A stretch of DNA of 36,836 nucleotides, taken from Streptomyces sp. NRRL F-5123 (GTDB lineage: Bacteria > Actinomycetota > Actinomycetes > Streptomycetales > Streptomycetaceae). The stretch's first letter is position 1. Each line of letters starts with the position of its first letter. The translations under genes were made by a program, and so were the position numbers. The stretch spans positions 1 through 36,836 of the forward strand of contig NZ_JOHY01000076.1 in the NCBI RefSeq assembly GCF_000721495.1, read 5' to 3'. Shown here one piece after another: positions 1-7,514 of the stretch. The notes beneath the pieces were generated by a model, which searched no databases, was not told the origin of the DNA, and was given only the letters and a program-made list of their open reading frames with translations.

Positions 1-380
1 CGCCCCTGGTGTTGCCCGGCGGGGCATCGCGCTTCTGCTTCGGTGGGTGGGGTCGGGGGCCACTCCGGGGGTACCTCCTCGGAATGCGCGTTCGCCCTCT
101 TCCGGAGTTGGTGCCGCGCTGGGAAGCGCATTCCTGCGGGGGCACCCCCGGATCGTCCCCCTCCCGGCGTCTCGTCGGCGGCTGCCCGCCGGTGGGGGTG
201 AGTGTGCGAGGGACTGCGGTTCGACCCCGACGGCGAATGCGCCCCACGAGAAGACCGTCAGCCGACGTCCCACCTGCACGGGTGGTGGGGGTGGGAAAAC
301 GCCCCGCGCCGCAGGCGCGGGCACCCCCACGGGCGGGGAGGTCCGGGCACGGGCCGGGGGCCCGGCGGGGGGCGGGGGCC
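1..380. other. Non-coding region downstream of the ThrE-type gene
   Basis: I see no credible gene in this stretch. Long open frames here are high-GC artefacts without family similarity. It holds G-tract-rich intergenic sequence, a 9-bp inverted repeat (GGAATGCGC at 81-89 with GCGCATTCC at 126-134), and a strong nested hairpin at 285-330 that is listed separately as a likely terminator. What lies left of the window is unknown. Confidence 0.6.
285..330 (-). terminator. Nested GC hairpin, likely terminator of the dedA-thrE unit
   Basis: The outer arms GTGGGGGTG (285-293) and CACCCCCAC (322-330) enclose inner arms CCGCGCC (304-310) and GGCGCGG (314-320) around a 3-nt loop. It lies about 50 nt past the stop codon of the minus-strand exporter gene. 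There is no U-tract, which is usual for actinobacterial terminators. Confidence 0.5.
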
Positions 381-1988
381 TCAGAACCCGCGGGTGCGCT
401 TCGCCGCGAGGCGGGGGGCCGAAGGGCCCGGGGTCGGGAGGGCGAGGCGGGCGACCTCGTTGCCGAGGTTGACGCCGATCGCGAGGGCCAGGGCGAGGGC
501 GGCCGCCCGTGTGAGCTGGGTCGCGCCGGCGGACGCGTGGCCCTGGGTCACGGCGAGGAGGCCGAAGTAGGTGGCGGAGCCGGGGAGGAGGGGGCCGATC
601 GCCGCGGTCACGTACGGGAGTACGGAGACGTAGCGGTAGCGGGCCATGAGCTGGCCGAAGAGTCCGACGAGCCCGGCGGCCGCGGCGGTCGCGGCGACCT
701 GGTTGCCGCCCGCCTGGAAGTGCAGGACGCCGTAGACCGTCCAGGCGACTCCCCCGTTGAGGGTGGCGAGCACGAGCACCCCCCGCTCGCACTGCAGCAG
801 CACCGCGAAGGCCAGCGTCAGCACCATCGCGGCGATGAGCTGGACCCACGGCTGGTCGTACGCGCGCAGCGCCTGGTCCGGGTTGAGCGTGACGCCGAAG
901 CGGACGCCCGCGTAGAGGACGAGGGTGACGCCGATGACGATGCCGACGACGAGGTAGATGACCTCCAGCAGGCGCGCGGACGCGGTGATGTAGAAGCCGG
1001 TGAGGCCGTCCTGGACGGCGGCGACCAGCGCGCGGCCGGGCAGCAGCGCGAAGAGCCCGCCGGTGATGACGGCGGAGGACTGGACCCCGGACGTTCCGGG
1101 GATCCAGTGCGCGCGGTCGACGAGCACCCCCATCGCCGCCGCGGGCATCGACGCCGCCGCGAACTGGTAGAACTCGGGCAGCCCGCGCCCGGCGAGCAGC
1201 CAGGCGAGCCGGTCGCCGACCATCGCGGCGAGCGCGGCCGCGAGGAAGATGATCAGATTGCCGCCGACGAGCAGGCTCGCCGCGCCCGCGAGCAGCCCGG
1301 CGGCGCCGGTGAGGAACCAGCTGCTGTACGGGTGCCGGTTTCGGCGGATGTCGGCGAGCCGCCGGTAGGCGTCCTCCGGCGTGGCGTCCCCGGCGGTGAT
1401 GTCGTCGACGAGGTGGTAGACGGCGGCGAGCCGGGTGTAGTCCGTGCCGCGGCGGCGCACCGTGCGGGTGCTGCTGAGCGGCGGCTCGGTGAGGGAGGGC
1501 TGGTAGGAGATGCCGAGGAGGGTGAAGGTGACGTTGGGCTCGACCCGTACGAGCCCGTACGCGTAGGCGACCCCGAGCATCGCCGCCTCGACGTCCTCCG
1601 CGCCCTCGCCGCCCGCGAGCAGCAGCTCGCCGATGCGGAGGGTGAGGTCGAGGACGCGCGGCACGGACAGGGCGTGCCCGGACTCCTGGCGGGCGAGCAG
1701 GTACTCGGGGACGGGGCGCTCGGTGACGGAGAGCCGGACCATGGTCCGCATGCGGTCCTGCCACCGGGCGTCGTCCGGCGGCAGGGCGATGACGGGGATG
1801 CCCTCGGGCGGGGTGAAGGCCGAGCCCGCCGAGCCCGCCGTCCCGGGCGGCGTGAAGGCCGAGCCCGGCCCCCCGGGCGGCGTGAAGGCCGGGCCCGCCG
1901 TGCCGGGGAGGCGGTACGGGCGCGGCTCGGCGGACGCGCGCGGGCCCGCGTCCGGAGCGTCGTCGCCCCCGGGGCGCGGGCCCGTCAC
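381..1988 (-). CDS. Threonine/serine exporter (ThrE) family membrane protein
   Basis: A 535-aa protein of the ThrE family, which in corynebacteria exports threonine and serine using the proton gradient. Residues about 95-225 form the conserved soluble half (LTLRIGELLLAGGEGAEDVEA, then VEPNVTFTLLGIS). Roughly ten hydrophobic helices follow from about residue 250 to 520, as in fused ThrE proteins. The first 65 residues are a low-complexity Pro/Gly tail with three AFTPP copies, which vary in number at the DNA level and are probably cytoplasmic. It starts at GTG 1988, 7 nt after the stop of the upstream dedA-like gene, so the two are probably co-transcribed. The substrate is inferred from the family only. 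Confidence 0.85.
   Translation of the reverse strand: MTGPRPGGDDAPDAGPRASAEPRPYRLPGTAGPAFTPPGGPGSAFTPPGTAGSAGSAFTPPEGIPVIALPPDDARWQDRMRTMVRLSVTERPVPEYLLARQESGHALSVPRVLDLTLRIGELLLAGGEGAEDVEAAMLGVAYAYGLVRVEPNVTFTLLGISYQPSLTEPPLSSTRTVRRRGTDYTRLAAVYHLVDDITAGDATPEDAYRRLADIRRNRHPYSSWFLTGAAGLLAGAASLLVGGNLIIFLAAALAAMVGDRLAWLLAGRGLPEFYQFAAASMPAAAMGVLVDRAHWIPGTSGVQSSAVITGGLFALLPGRALVAAVQDGLTGFYITASARLLEVIYLVVGIVIGVTLVLYAGVRFGVTLNPDQALRAYDQPWVQLIAAMVLTLAFAVLLQCERGVLVLATLNGGVAWTVYGVLHFQAGGNQVAATAAAAGLVGLFGQLMARYRYVSVLPYVTAAIGPLLPGSATYFGLLAVTQGHASAGATQLTRAAALALALAIGVNLGNEVARLALPTPGPSAPRLAAKRTRGF
1806..1894 (-). repeat. Triplicated GC repeat in the ThrE N-terminal tail
   Basis: Three copies of a unit reading GGGCGGSGTGAAGGCCG on the plus strand begin at about 1806, 1845 and 1875, so the spacings are 39 and 30 nt, both multiples of three. 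On the coding strand they give the three AFTPP motifs. The in-frame spacing suggests repeat expansion tolerated in a disordered tail. Confidence 0.7.
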
Positions 1989-1995
1989 GGCTGCC

Positions 1996-2700
1996 TCAGC
2001 CCTTCTGCGCGCGGTGGCGTCCGCCGGCGCGCGGGGCGGCGCCGGCCAGGTCGCCGGAGTCGCCCGCCGGGGCCGCTGACTGGCCCTTGCGCCGCGCCCG
2101 CAGGTATTCGATTCCGAGCGGGACCACGGAGATGAGCACGACGAGGACGAGGATCGCCTCGATGTTGTTCTTGACGAAATCGATCTGCCCGAGCCAGTAG
2201 CCCAGCAGGGTCACGCCCGCGCCCCACAGGCAGCCGCCGATGACATTGAAGGTGGCAAAGGTGCGGTAGTTCATTCGGCTGACGCCTGCGACGATCGGCG
2301 TAAAGGTCCGGACCACCGGAACGAAGCACGCCATCACGATCGCTTTCGAGCCGTGGTGCTCGAAAAAGCCGTGAGCCTTCTCGATGTTCTCCATCTTGAA
2401 CAGCCGGGAGTCGGGTCGCCGGAAGAGCGAGGGCCCGACCTTGCGCCCGAACCAGTAGCCGACCTGCTGCCCGGCCACGGCAGCCAGCGCGATCAGCACG
2501 GCGACCAGGCCCAGCGGGCGGTGCAGGGTCCCGCCCGCCACCAGGAGTCCGGTGGTGAACAGCAGCGAGTCGCCGGGCAGGAAGAATCCGATCAGCAGGC
2601 CGGACTCCGCGAACACGATCAGCAGTACGCCCCACAGGCCGTATGTGTTGATCAAGTGGTCGGGAGAGAGCCAGCTCGGACCGAGCGCGAGGTTCGTCAC
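1996..2700 (-). CDS. DedA family membrane protein (VTT/SNARE-associated domain)
   Basis: A 234-aa polytopic inner-membrane protein of the DedA superfamily, members of which act in lipid flipping and membrane homeostasis. Family hallmarks are visible: FAESGLLIGFFLPGDSLL near residues 30-47, a G-x-x-x-G-Y-x-x-G-R segment (GQQVGYWFGRKVG), and the conserved RFxP-type motif here as FVPVVRTFTPIVAGVSRM. The C-terminal 35 residues are a charged cytoplasmic tail. Start is GTG 2700; a GGAG lies only 1 nt upstream, so that SD is badly placed, and a TGATACT -10-like box about 10 nt upstream would allow a leaderless message. The ThrE-type gene follows 7 nt downstream. Confidence 0.9.
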   Translation of the reverse strand: MTNLALGPSWLSPDHLINTYGLWGVLLIVFAESGLLIGFFLPGDSLLFTTGLLVAGGTLHRPLGLVAVLIALAAVAGQQVGYWFGRKVGPSLFRRPDSRLFKMENIEKAHGFFEHHGSKAIVMACFVPVVRTFTPIVAGVSRMNYRTFATFNVIGGCLWGAGVTLLGYWLGQIDFVKNNIEAILVLVVLISVVPLGIEYLRARRKGQSAAPAGDSGDLAGAAPRAGGRHRAQKG

Positions 2701-3009
2701 GCTCCAAAAGTATCAATGGAGTGTTGACACAAACGTTCCGCAACCGGTGCGCGGTGGACTACCTTCTCCGCAGCGTCACCCCCGCACCACCGCAAGTCCG
2801 GCAAGTCTTACCCCTCGGATCACAAGCGCCACAAGCGCATCAATCCCACCAAGCACTCCCCGCACCCCGGGCATCCCACGCACCTCTGGCACTCCACGTC
2901 ACATTCATCACATGCACCTCACACAGCGAGCGCCGCACAGGCGGCTCCTGCATCTCCCTCCCCCCCACGTGTCCCGTCACCGCGTCCGAACCACCTGGCG
3001 GCTCCCGTT
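2701..3009. other. Divergent intergenic region between dedA-like and ABC ATPase genes
   Basis: About 310 nt without a supported gene. It is clearly less GC-rich than its surroundings and CAC/CCA-rich. It must hold the promoters of both flanking genes. On the minus strand, GATACT (2714-2709) is a plausible -10 box for the dedA-like gene. On the plus strand TTGACA (2724-2729) resembles a -35 but has no partner at the right spacing. The frame of the ABC ATPase stays open back to 2728 but contains no ATG or GTG before 3010. Confidence 0.5.
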
Positions 3010-4383
3010 ATGACTCGCGCCATCACCCTGCACGAAGTTTCCAAGTACTACCCGAAAGAGCCGTCGCCAGCCGTGGACCGGTTCTCGCTGGACATCGCCC
3101 CGGGCGAGTTCCTGGTGCTCCTCGGGCCGTCGGGCTGCGGCAAGTCGACGGTCCTGCGGATGATCGCCGGTCTTGAGGACATCACCACCGGCGAGCTGCT
3201 GCTCGACGGCGAATACTCCAACGACCTCGCCCCGGGCGACCGCAAGATGGCGATGGTCTTCCAGAACTTCGCGCTCTACCCGAGCATGACCAGCCGGGAG
3301 AACATCGGCTTCCCGCTGCGCTTCGAGATGCCGGGCGAGGATCACGGGCCGCGGATCGACGAGACCGCCCGCACGCTGGGCATCGAGGAGATCCTGGACC
3401 GCTTCCCCGGGCAGCTGTCCGGCGGCGAGCGGCAGCGCGTCGCGATGGGCCGGGCGATCTCCCGGCACCCCTCGGTCTTCCTGATGGACGAGCCGCTGTC
3501 CAACCTCGACGCGAAGCTGCGCTCGCACCTGCGCGCGGAGATCGCCCGGCTCACGCACGGCATGGGCGTCACGACGGTGTACGTCACGCACGACCAGGCC
3601 GAGGCGATGTCGCTCGGCGACCGGGTCGCGATCATGCGCAGCGGCGTGCTCCAGCAGGTCTCGACGCCCCGGCTGGCCTACCACCTGCCGGAGAACGTCT
3701 TCGTCGCCGCGTTCGTCGGCACCCCGCGGATCAACCTGCTCCAGGCGACCGTGCTCGCGCCGCTCACCGGCGGGATGTGGATCGACTTCGGGCGGCAGCG
3801 CCTGGGCCTTCCCGAGCCGCTGAACTACGACCACCAGATGCTGCGCATCCAGCAGGGCCGCAACATCATCGTCGGGCTGCGGTCGGAGGCGGTGCGGATC
3901 GCGCAGCCGAGCCTGGCACAGCCGGGCGAGGTCGTGCTGTCCGGGATCGTCGAGCACGTCGAGTACCAGGGCCACGAGTCGCTGGTGCACCTCAACACGG
4001 GGTCTCGCCCGGCGATCGTGCCCGAGCTGGAGGCGCCGCGCCCGGAGGCCGCGAAGAACGGCTCCCGCCGGGGAGCGGCGGCGGGCGGCACAGGGCTCGG
4101 CAAGCTCGCCCAGAAGGCGGCGCGGCGGCTCCAGGCCGGCGTCACGGACCGCGAGCCGTCCGGGGGCGCACACGCGTCCGGGTCGTCCCCGGTGTCGGTC
4201 ATCGACCGCCCGTCGACCCCCGAGACGCAGACCGGCGACCTCGTCGTACGGACCGGCCCCGACGTCCGGCTGCGCCGCGGCGACCGCGTCCCGCTCCTGG
4301 TCGACCTGGCCCACCTCTACGTCTTCGACAACACCGGGCAGCGCATCTGCCCGGCCCCGACCCGGGCACCGCGCCTGGAATAG
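3010..4383 (+). CDS. Sugar-type ABC transporter ATP-binding protein (MsiK/UgpC-like)
   Basis: A 457-aa ATPase of the CUT1/MalK class, which energises import of sugars or glycerol-phosphate-type solutes. Walker A is GPSGCGKST (about residues 39-47), the Q-loop is FQNFALYPSM, the signature LSGGERQRVAMG, Walker B VFLMDEPLSNLDAKLR, and the switch His lies in VYVTHDQAEAMS. The C-terminal third is the TOBE/MalK regulatory domain. It is about 80 residues longer than MsiK because of a Gly/Ala/Ser-rich insertion near residues 340-410. No permease or solute-binding gene is adjacent, which fits a shared ATPase that serves several distant transporters, as MsiK does. The ATG at 3010 is the only start in frame; its SD is weak. 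Confidence 0.9.
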   Translation: MTRAITLHEVSKYYPKEPSPAVDRFSLDIAPGEFLVLLGPSGCGKSTVLRMIAGLEDITTGELLLDGEYSNDLAPGDRKMAMVFQNFALYPSMTSRENIGFPLRFEMPGEDHGPRIDETARTLGIEEILDRFPGQLSGGERQRVAMGRAISRHPSVFLMDEPLSNLDAKLRSHLRAEIARLTHGMGVTTVYVTHDQAEAMSLGDRVAIMRSGVLQQVSTPRLAYHLPENVFVAAFVGTPRINLLQATVLAPLTGGMWIDFGRQRLGLPEPLNYDHQMLRIQQGRNIIVGLRSEAVRIAQPSLAQPGEVVLSGIVEHVEYQGHESLVHLNTGSRPAIVPELEAPRPEAAKNGSRRGAAAGGTGLGKLAQKAARRLQAGVTDREPSGGAHASGSSPVSVIDRPSTPETQTGDLVVRTGPDVRLRRGDRVPLLVDLAHLYVFDNTGQRICPAPTRAPRLE

Positions 4384-4392
4384 CCCCCCACC

Positions 4393-4425
4393 GGGCGGGA
4401 CCCGGCCCCCTCCCGGGACCCGCCC
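4393..4425 (+). terminator. Hairpin terminator after the ABC ATPase gene
   Basis: GGGCGGGACCCGG (4393-4405) and CCGGGACCCGCCC (4413-4425) pair with a single A-A mismatch around a 7-nt loop, 10 nt after the stop codon. It has no T-tract, as is common in Streptomyces. Confidence 0.75.
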
Positions 4426-4426
4426 G

Positions 4427-4741
4427 TCACCCCTCCCGCCATGCCGCGAGCAGTTCCCCGGGCCCGCAGGGTCCTGGCCACGGGTTGCCGGTCGGCGCCC
4501 ACCAGGTCGATTCGACGTCGTTGCCGCGGGTCCAGTAGCCCCCGATCGCCGGGGCGGCGGGCAGTGACCCGTCCGGCAGCAGTCGGGCGAGCGACTCCCG
4601 GACCAGGGGCTCGACCGAGCGCCCGCGCCAGCTGGTCCACCGCTCCTTGATGCGGCCCAGCGAATGGTTCCGATCGCGATACTTTCGCAGCCGATACTCT
4701 CCCCGGCGCTCCTCTCGCGGCTCGCGGAGCCGCTCATCCGG
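4427..4741 (-). pseudogene. Frameshifted remnant of a DUF234-type ATP-binding protein
   Basis: Reading the minus strand, one frame gives IKERWTSWRGRSVEPLVRES followed by a Leu/Pro-rich stretch and IGGYWTRGNDVE. The conserved continuation IDLVGADRQPVARTL lies in the next frame, so one base has been lost near 4510-4513. WRGRxVEPLVRE, GGYWTR and DLVGADR are hallmarks of the C-terminal DUF234 domain of archaeal-type AAA ATPases common in Streptomyces. The ATPase part, any start codon and the domain's end (normally an xGSxKW-like segment) are missing. Upstream, a frame with YRLRKYR may be a further fragment. Similarity stops at a sequence resembling the complement of the common Streptomyces GCAGTTCCCCGC repeat. 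I judge it non-functional. Confidence 0.72.
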
Positions 4742-4914
4742 ACGGCCCGCCGGGCGGTGCGGGGGCGGCGCTCCTGTCCGGCGGCCGGGCCGGGCGGTAT
4801 CGCATCCGGGCGGACTGGTTCCGTTTGGTTACGGAACACAGGCTTCCCACAGACTCACCGCCGTCAGGATTTCCCTGTCACACCGTCAGCTCGCACCACG
4901 CCCGGGGGAAGTCC

Positions 4915-5544
4915 ATGAACCGCAACCGCACCATCGCGTCCGCCGCCGCCGCAGTCGTCCTCTCCGCCGCGCTCGTGGCGTGCGGGGGGTCGGACGGGGA
5001 CGGCGGGGACAAGGCCGCGCCGTCCACGACGAGCGCCGGAACCTCGACGGCCGCGACGTCCGGCGGGGAGCAGACACCGGACGCCACGCCCAGCAGCACC
5101 GCGCCGCCCGGGGCGAACGTCGGCGACACGCTCTCGCTGATCGGGGCGGAGGGCCTCGGCACCTCCGGGGCCGACGTCACGCTGCTCAAGTACAACGACC
5201 ACGCCAAGCCGTCGCTGGGCGCCTTCGCCGCCCCGCCCGGATACCGTCTGGTCGCCGCGGAGTTCTCGATCCTCAACACCGGCCAGGTCACGTACGACGA
5301 CCCCGGCAACATGGGCACCCGGGTCGTCGACTCGAACGGGAAGATGTACACCGCCGTGCCCGGCATCCCCACCGACGGCGACTCCCTCCCCCTGACGATC
5401 ATCCTCACCCCCGGCAACAAGGTCACCGGCTGGGTCGTCCTCAACGTTCCCGAGGACGCGAAGATCGTCGCCGTGACCTACCAGATGGACCGGCTCCTCC
5501 AGGGGGAGGGCAAGAACGTCGCCCGCTGGAACCTCCCGTCCTGA
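4915..5544 (+). CDS. Secreted lipoprotein, DUF4352-like
   Basis: A 209-aa exported lipoprotein. It starts at ATG 4915 after a GGGGGAA ribosome site; an upstream in-frame start at 4825 would bury the signal peptide and is rejected. Residues 1-22 form a lipoprotein signal (NRNR, then a hydrophobic core) with lipobox LVAC, so Cys is predicted to be lipidated. A Ser/Thr/Pro-rich linker of about 50 residues follows, then a beta-rich domain (YRLVAAEFSILNTGQ, a V-D-S-N-G-K-M-Y segment, and G-N-K-V-T-G-W-V-V-L-N-V-P) matching the immunoglobulin-like DUF4352 pattern. It probably faces the outside of the membrane. The function is unknown. It is convergent with the DinB gene and separated from it by a strong terminator. 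Confidence 0.85.
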   Translation: MNRNRTIASAAAAVVLSAALVACGGSDGDGGDKAAPSTTSAGTSTAATSGGEQTPDATPSSTAPPGANVGDTLSLIGAEGLGTSGADVTLLKYNDHAKPSLGAFAAPPGYRLVAAEFSILNTGQVTYDDPGNMGTRVVDSNGKMYTAVPGIPTDGDSLPLTIILTPGNKVTGWVVLNVPEDAKIVAVTYQMDRLLQGEGKNVARWNLPS

Positions 5545-5554
5545 CGGCCCGCGC

Positions 5555-5587
5555 GAGCCGGTGCGGGACTCAGCCCCGCACCGGCTC
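5555..5587. terminator. Bidirectional hairpin between convergent genes
   Basis: A perfect 13-bp stem (GAGCCGGTGCGGG at 5555-5567 with CCCGCACCGGCTC at 5575-5587) encloses a 7-nt loop. It sits between the lipoprotein stop and the DinB gene and overlaps the last codons of the latter, so it can serve both strands. Confidence 0.8.
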
Positions 5588-6091
5588 CCCGGCGGGGAGT
5601 TGGCGCGCGAGATCCTGGAAGTGGTGGCGCACCTCGTGCAGGGTGTGCGCGGCGAGCCAGCGCAGCAGGCACTCCGCGCGCTCGGGGTAGGTGTAGACGA
5701 GCGTGCGGTCCCAGTCGCCGGGCCCGAGTCGGTCGAGGGTGTGGGCGAAAAGCCGGGCCGCATCGAGGAGTTGCCGCGCCACGTCGGCGGGGTCCTGCTC
5801 GGCGTACCCGTCGTGCTCCACGCGCTCGTCCCGCCCCATCGGCTCGGCCACCGGCGTCTCCGTCCGCCGCGCGAGCAGGACGCGCTCGCGCTGGACGAGC
5901 AGCACGTCCCGTACGTGGCAGGCGTATTCGAGCGGCGACCACGTCTCCGGCGCGGGCCGCCTCCGCAGCGCCTCCCCCGGGGTGGTGAGCAGCGGCTCCA
6001 CGTAGGCCTCGGCGGCGGTCCGTACCTGCCCGGCGAAGACCTCAGGGGTCCCGAGGTCGTACACAAACCCGCATTCCTCGCATGTCGTCAT
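5570..6091 (-). CDS. DinB-fold (DinB_2 / mycothiol S-transferase-like) protein
   Basis: A 173-aa protein of the DinB four-helix-bundle superfamily, in which three histidines bind a divalent metal and many actinobacterial members use mycothiol. Candidate ligands are the His in LEYACHVRDVLL (about residue 59) and the pair in HTLHEVRHHFQDLA near the C-terminus. The N-terminus carries a CEECGF motif (Cys 4 and Cys 7), a possible small zinc-binding or redox element. Its ATG overlaps the stop of the upstream ATPase gene by 4 nt (ATGA), so the two are translationally coupled. The substrate is unknown. Confidence 0.85.
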   Translation of the reverse strand: MTTCEECGFVYDLGTPEVFAGQVRTAAEAYVEPLLTTPGEALRRRPAPETWSPLEYACHVRDVLLVQRERVLLARRTETPVAEPMGRDERVEHDGYAEQDPADVARQLLDAARLFAHTLDRLGPGDWDRTLVYTYPERAECLLRWLAAHTLHEVRHHFQDLARQLPAGEPVRG

Positions 6092-6561
6092 GGCGCGAGC
6101 CTAGGCCCGGCGGGCGGCCTCAGCCGGAAACCACGCGCGGGGGCGAACTCGCACCACACGATCTTGCCCGGCTTCCGGTCCATGACGTCCCACTTGTCGG
6201 CCAGCGCCCCGACGAGCGCCAGCCCGCGCCCGTTCTCGTCGTCGGGCGCCACCTGCGGCCGGTCCTCCGTCGTCAGGACGTCGGCGGGCCAGGGGTCGCC
6301 GCTGTCGTGCACCTCCACCCGCAGCACCCCGCCCTCCCCGCAGCTCAGTTGGAGCAGAAACCCGCGCCCGGGCGGCACCCCGTGCAGCAGCGCGTTGGTC
6401 GTCAGCTCGCTGACGCAGAGCAGTACGTCGTCGGCCCGACCCGCCGCGCACCCCCACGCCGCCAGCGCCTCACTCGTGAACTCCCGCGCGGCGGGAATCG
6501 AACGCCGCTCGCGACGGTAGAACTGCTCCCGCACAGCGGCCTGTTGTGCCTCATCGCTCAT
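6088..6561 (-). CDS. RsbW-like ATP-binding protein (GHKL fold)
   Basis: A 157-aa single-domain GHKL ATPase resembling anti-sigma kinases. The N-box is VLLCVSELTTNALLHG (about residues 46-61), followed by VEVHDSGDPWP for the D-x-G motif and NGRGLALVGALADKWDV for the G2 box. Proteins of this kind are abundant in Streptomyces and often lie next to WhiJ-type regulators with DUF397 partners, as here across a divergent promoter region. The role is probably regulatory, binding a sigma factor or anti-sigma antagonist, but the partner cannot be read from the sequence. It is followed by the DinB gene with a 4-nt overlap. ATG 6561 is preceded by GAGGG. Confidence 0.87.
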   Translation of the reverse strand: MSDEAQQAAVREQFYRRERRSIPAAREFTSEALAAWGCAAGRADDVLLCVSELTTNALLHGVPPGRGFLLQLSCGEGGVLRVEVHDSGDPWPADVLTTEDRPQVAPDDENGRGLALVGALADKWDVMDRKPGKIVWCEFAPARGFRLRPPAGPRLAP

Positions 6562-6609
6562 GACCCTCAGGGTCGCGCAGGGTGATCGCCCTCTTCCATA
6601 GCTGTAACC

Positions 6610-6628
6610 CGTACATTTACGGTGTACG
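6610..6628. promoter_or_regulatory. Inverted repeat in divergent promoter region
   Basis: CGTACA (6610-6615) and TGTACG (6623-6628) form an inverted repeat with a 7-nt spacer, midway between the divergent RsbW-like and DUF5753 genes. -10-like boxes TACATT (6612) and TACGGT (6618) fall within it. The position suits an operator for the downstream helix-turn-helix protein. The binding protein is inferred. Confidence 0.45.
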
Positions 6629-6674
6629 AGTTAGCGGCGATACACGGAGAGTGGATGTGGGGTAATCCATAGCC

Positions 6675-7514
6675 ATGGCAGCAGCAACTCCGCGGAAGCG
6701 ACGGGCGGCGAAGAAGAACGCAACTCCGTTCGAAATGTTGGGCGCCCAATTAGCACAGGCGCGCATCGCGGCAGGCTACACGCAGGTCCAACTGGCCGAG
6801 ATCCTGGTCATCAGCACGGGCAAGCTGGAGTCCATCGAGCAGGGCCGCCGCCCGCTGACGATGGATCTGGCCCAGCAGCTCGACGTGCTGCTACGCACAA
6901 ACGGCGTGCTGGAGGTGGGTGTGGAACACCTGCCGGACGACCAAGGTGCCATTGCCCTGTGGGCTCTGGCGTTCGTCGACGTGGAGAAGACCGCGATCTC
7001 AATCTCGTCGTACCAGACCCATGTCCTGCCCGGCCTGCTCCAGACAGAGGCATACATGCGTTCGGTCTTCGGCAACCGCGTGCCGCTCCACGACCCCGAC
7101 GAAGTCACCCGGCAGGTCGCGGCCCGGCTCGAACGGCAGGAGATCCTGCAACGCCGGGTGCCGCCATCCTTGAGTTTCGTCCTGTCCGAAGCGCCCCTTC
7201 GGGACCGCATCGGTGGCACGGAGGTCCATCGCCACCAAATCCGGCACCTTCGCAACTGCGCTGATATGCCGGGCCTCACCCTCCAAATTCTGCCGGTCGG
7301 GGTCACCACCCATGCGGCTCTGGACGGGCCGTTCGTACTCCTCGAAACACCGAAGCATGAACACCTCGCCTACACTGAAACGCAGCGCACCAGTCGCCTC
7401 ATCCGCGACCCGGAAGACGTCAGCATTCTGGCCCAGAGGTATGCGATGCTGCGGACGCAGGCCCTCAACACCCAAGAAACGAAGGGCCTGTTGGACCAGA
7501 TGCTAGGAGAGTAA
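6675..7514 (+). CDS. WhiJ/Scr1-type helix-turn-helix regulator with DUF5753
   Basis: A 279-aa regulator. Residues about 18-80 are an XRE-type helix-turn-helix ([19 protein letters not shown], then [16 protein letters not shown]). Residues about 95-270 are the DUF5753 domain ([16 protein letters not shown], then [12 protein letters not shown]). Many such Streptomyces proteins control development or antibiotic production together with a small DUF397 partner; Scr1/Scr2 pairs are annotated as toxin-antitoxin-like. The DUF397 gene follows with a 1-nt overlap (TAATG), so the two are coupled. Its ATG at 6675 has only a loose G-rich site upstream. The GTAC inverted repeat upstream may be autoregulatory. 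Confidence 0.92.
   Translation: MAAATPRKRRAAKKNATPFEMLGAQLAQARIAAGYTQVQLAEILVISTGKLESIEQGRRPLTMDLAQQLDVLLRTNGVLEVGVEHLPDDQGAIALWALAFVDVEKTAISISSYQTHVLPGLLQTEAYMRSVFGNRVPLHDPDEVTRQVAARLERQEILQRRVPPSLSFVLSEAPLRDRIGGTEVHRHQIRHLRNCADMPGLTLQILPVGVTTHAALDGPFVLLETPKHEHLAYTETQRTSRLIRDPEDVSILAQRYAMLRTQALNTQETKGLLDQMLGE

Noticed and set aside
9..2135. Very long plus-strand open frame of over 700 codons opposite the ThrE-type and dedA-like genes
   Set aside because: It is a high-GC antisense artefact: charged low-complexity composition with no domain pattern, opposite well-recognised membrane proteins.
2724..2729. TTGACA as a plus-strand -35 box
   Set aside because: No -10 hexamer is found 16-18 nt downstream, and the next gene starts nearly 280 nt away.
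2728..3009. Stop-free, His-rich reading in frame with and upstream of the ABC ATPase
   Set aside because: It contains no ATG or GTG in frame before 3010, and the ATPase already starts with the normal N-terminus.
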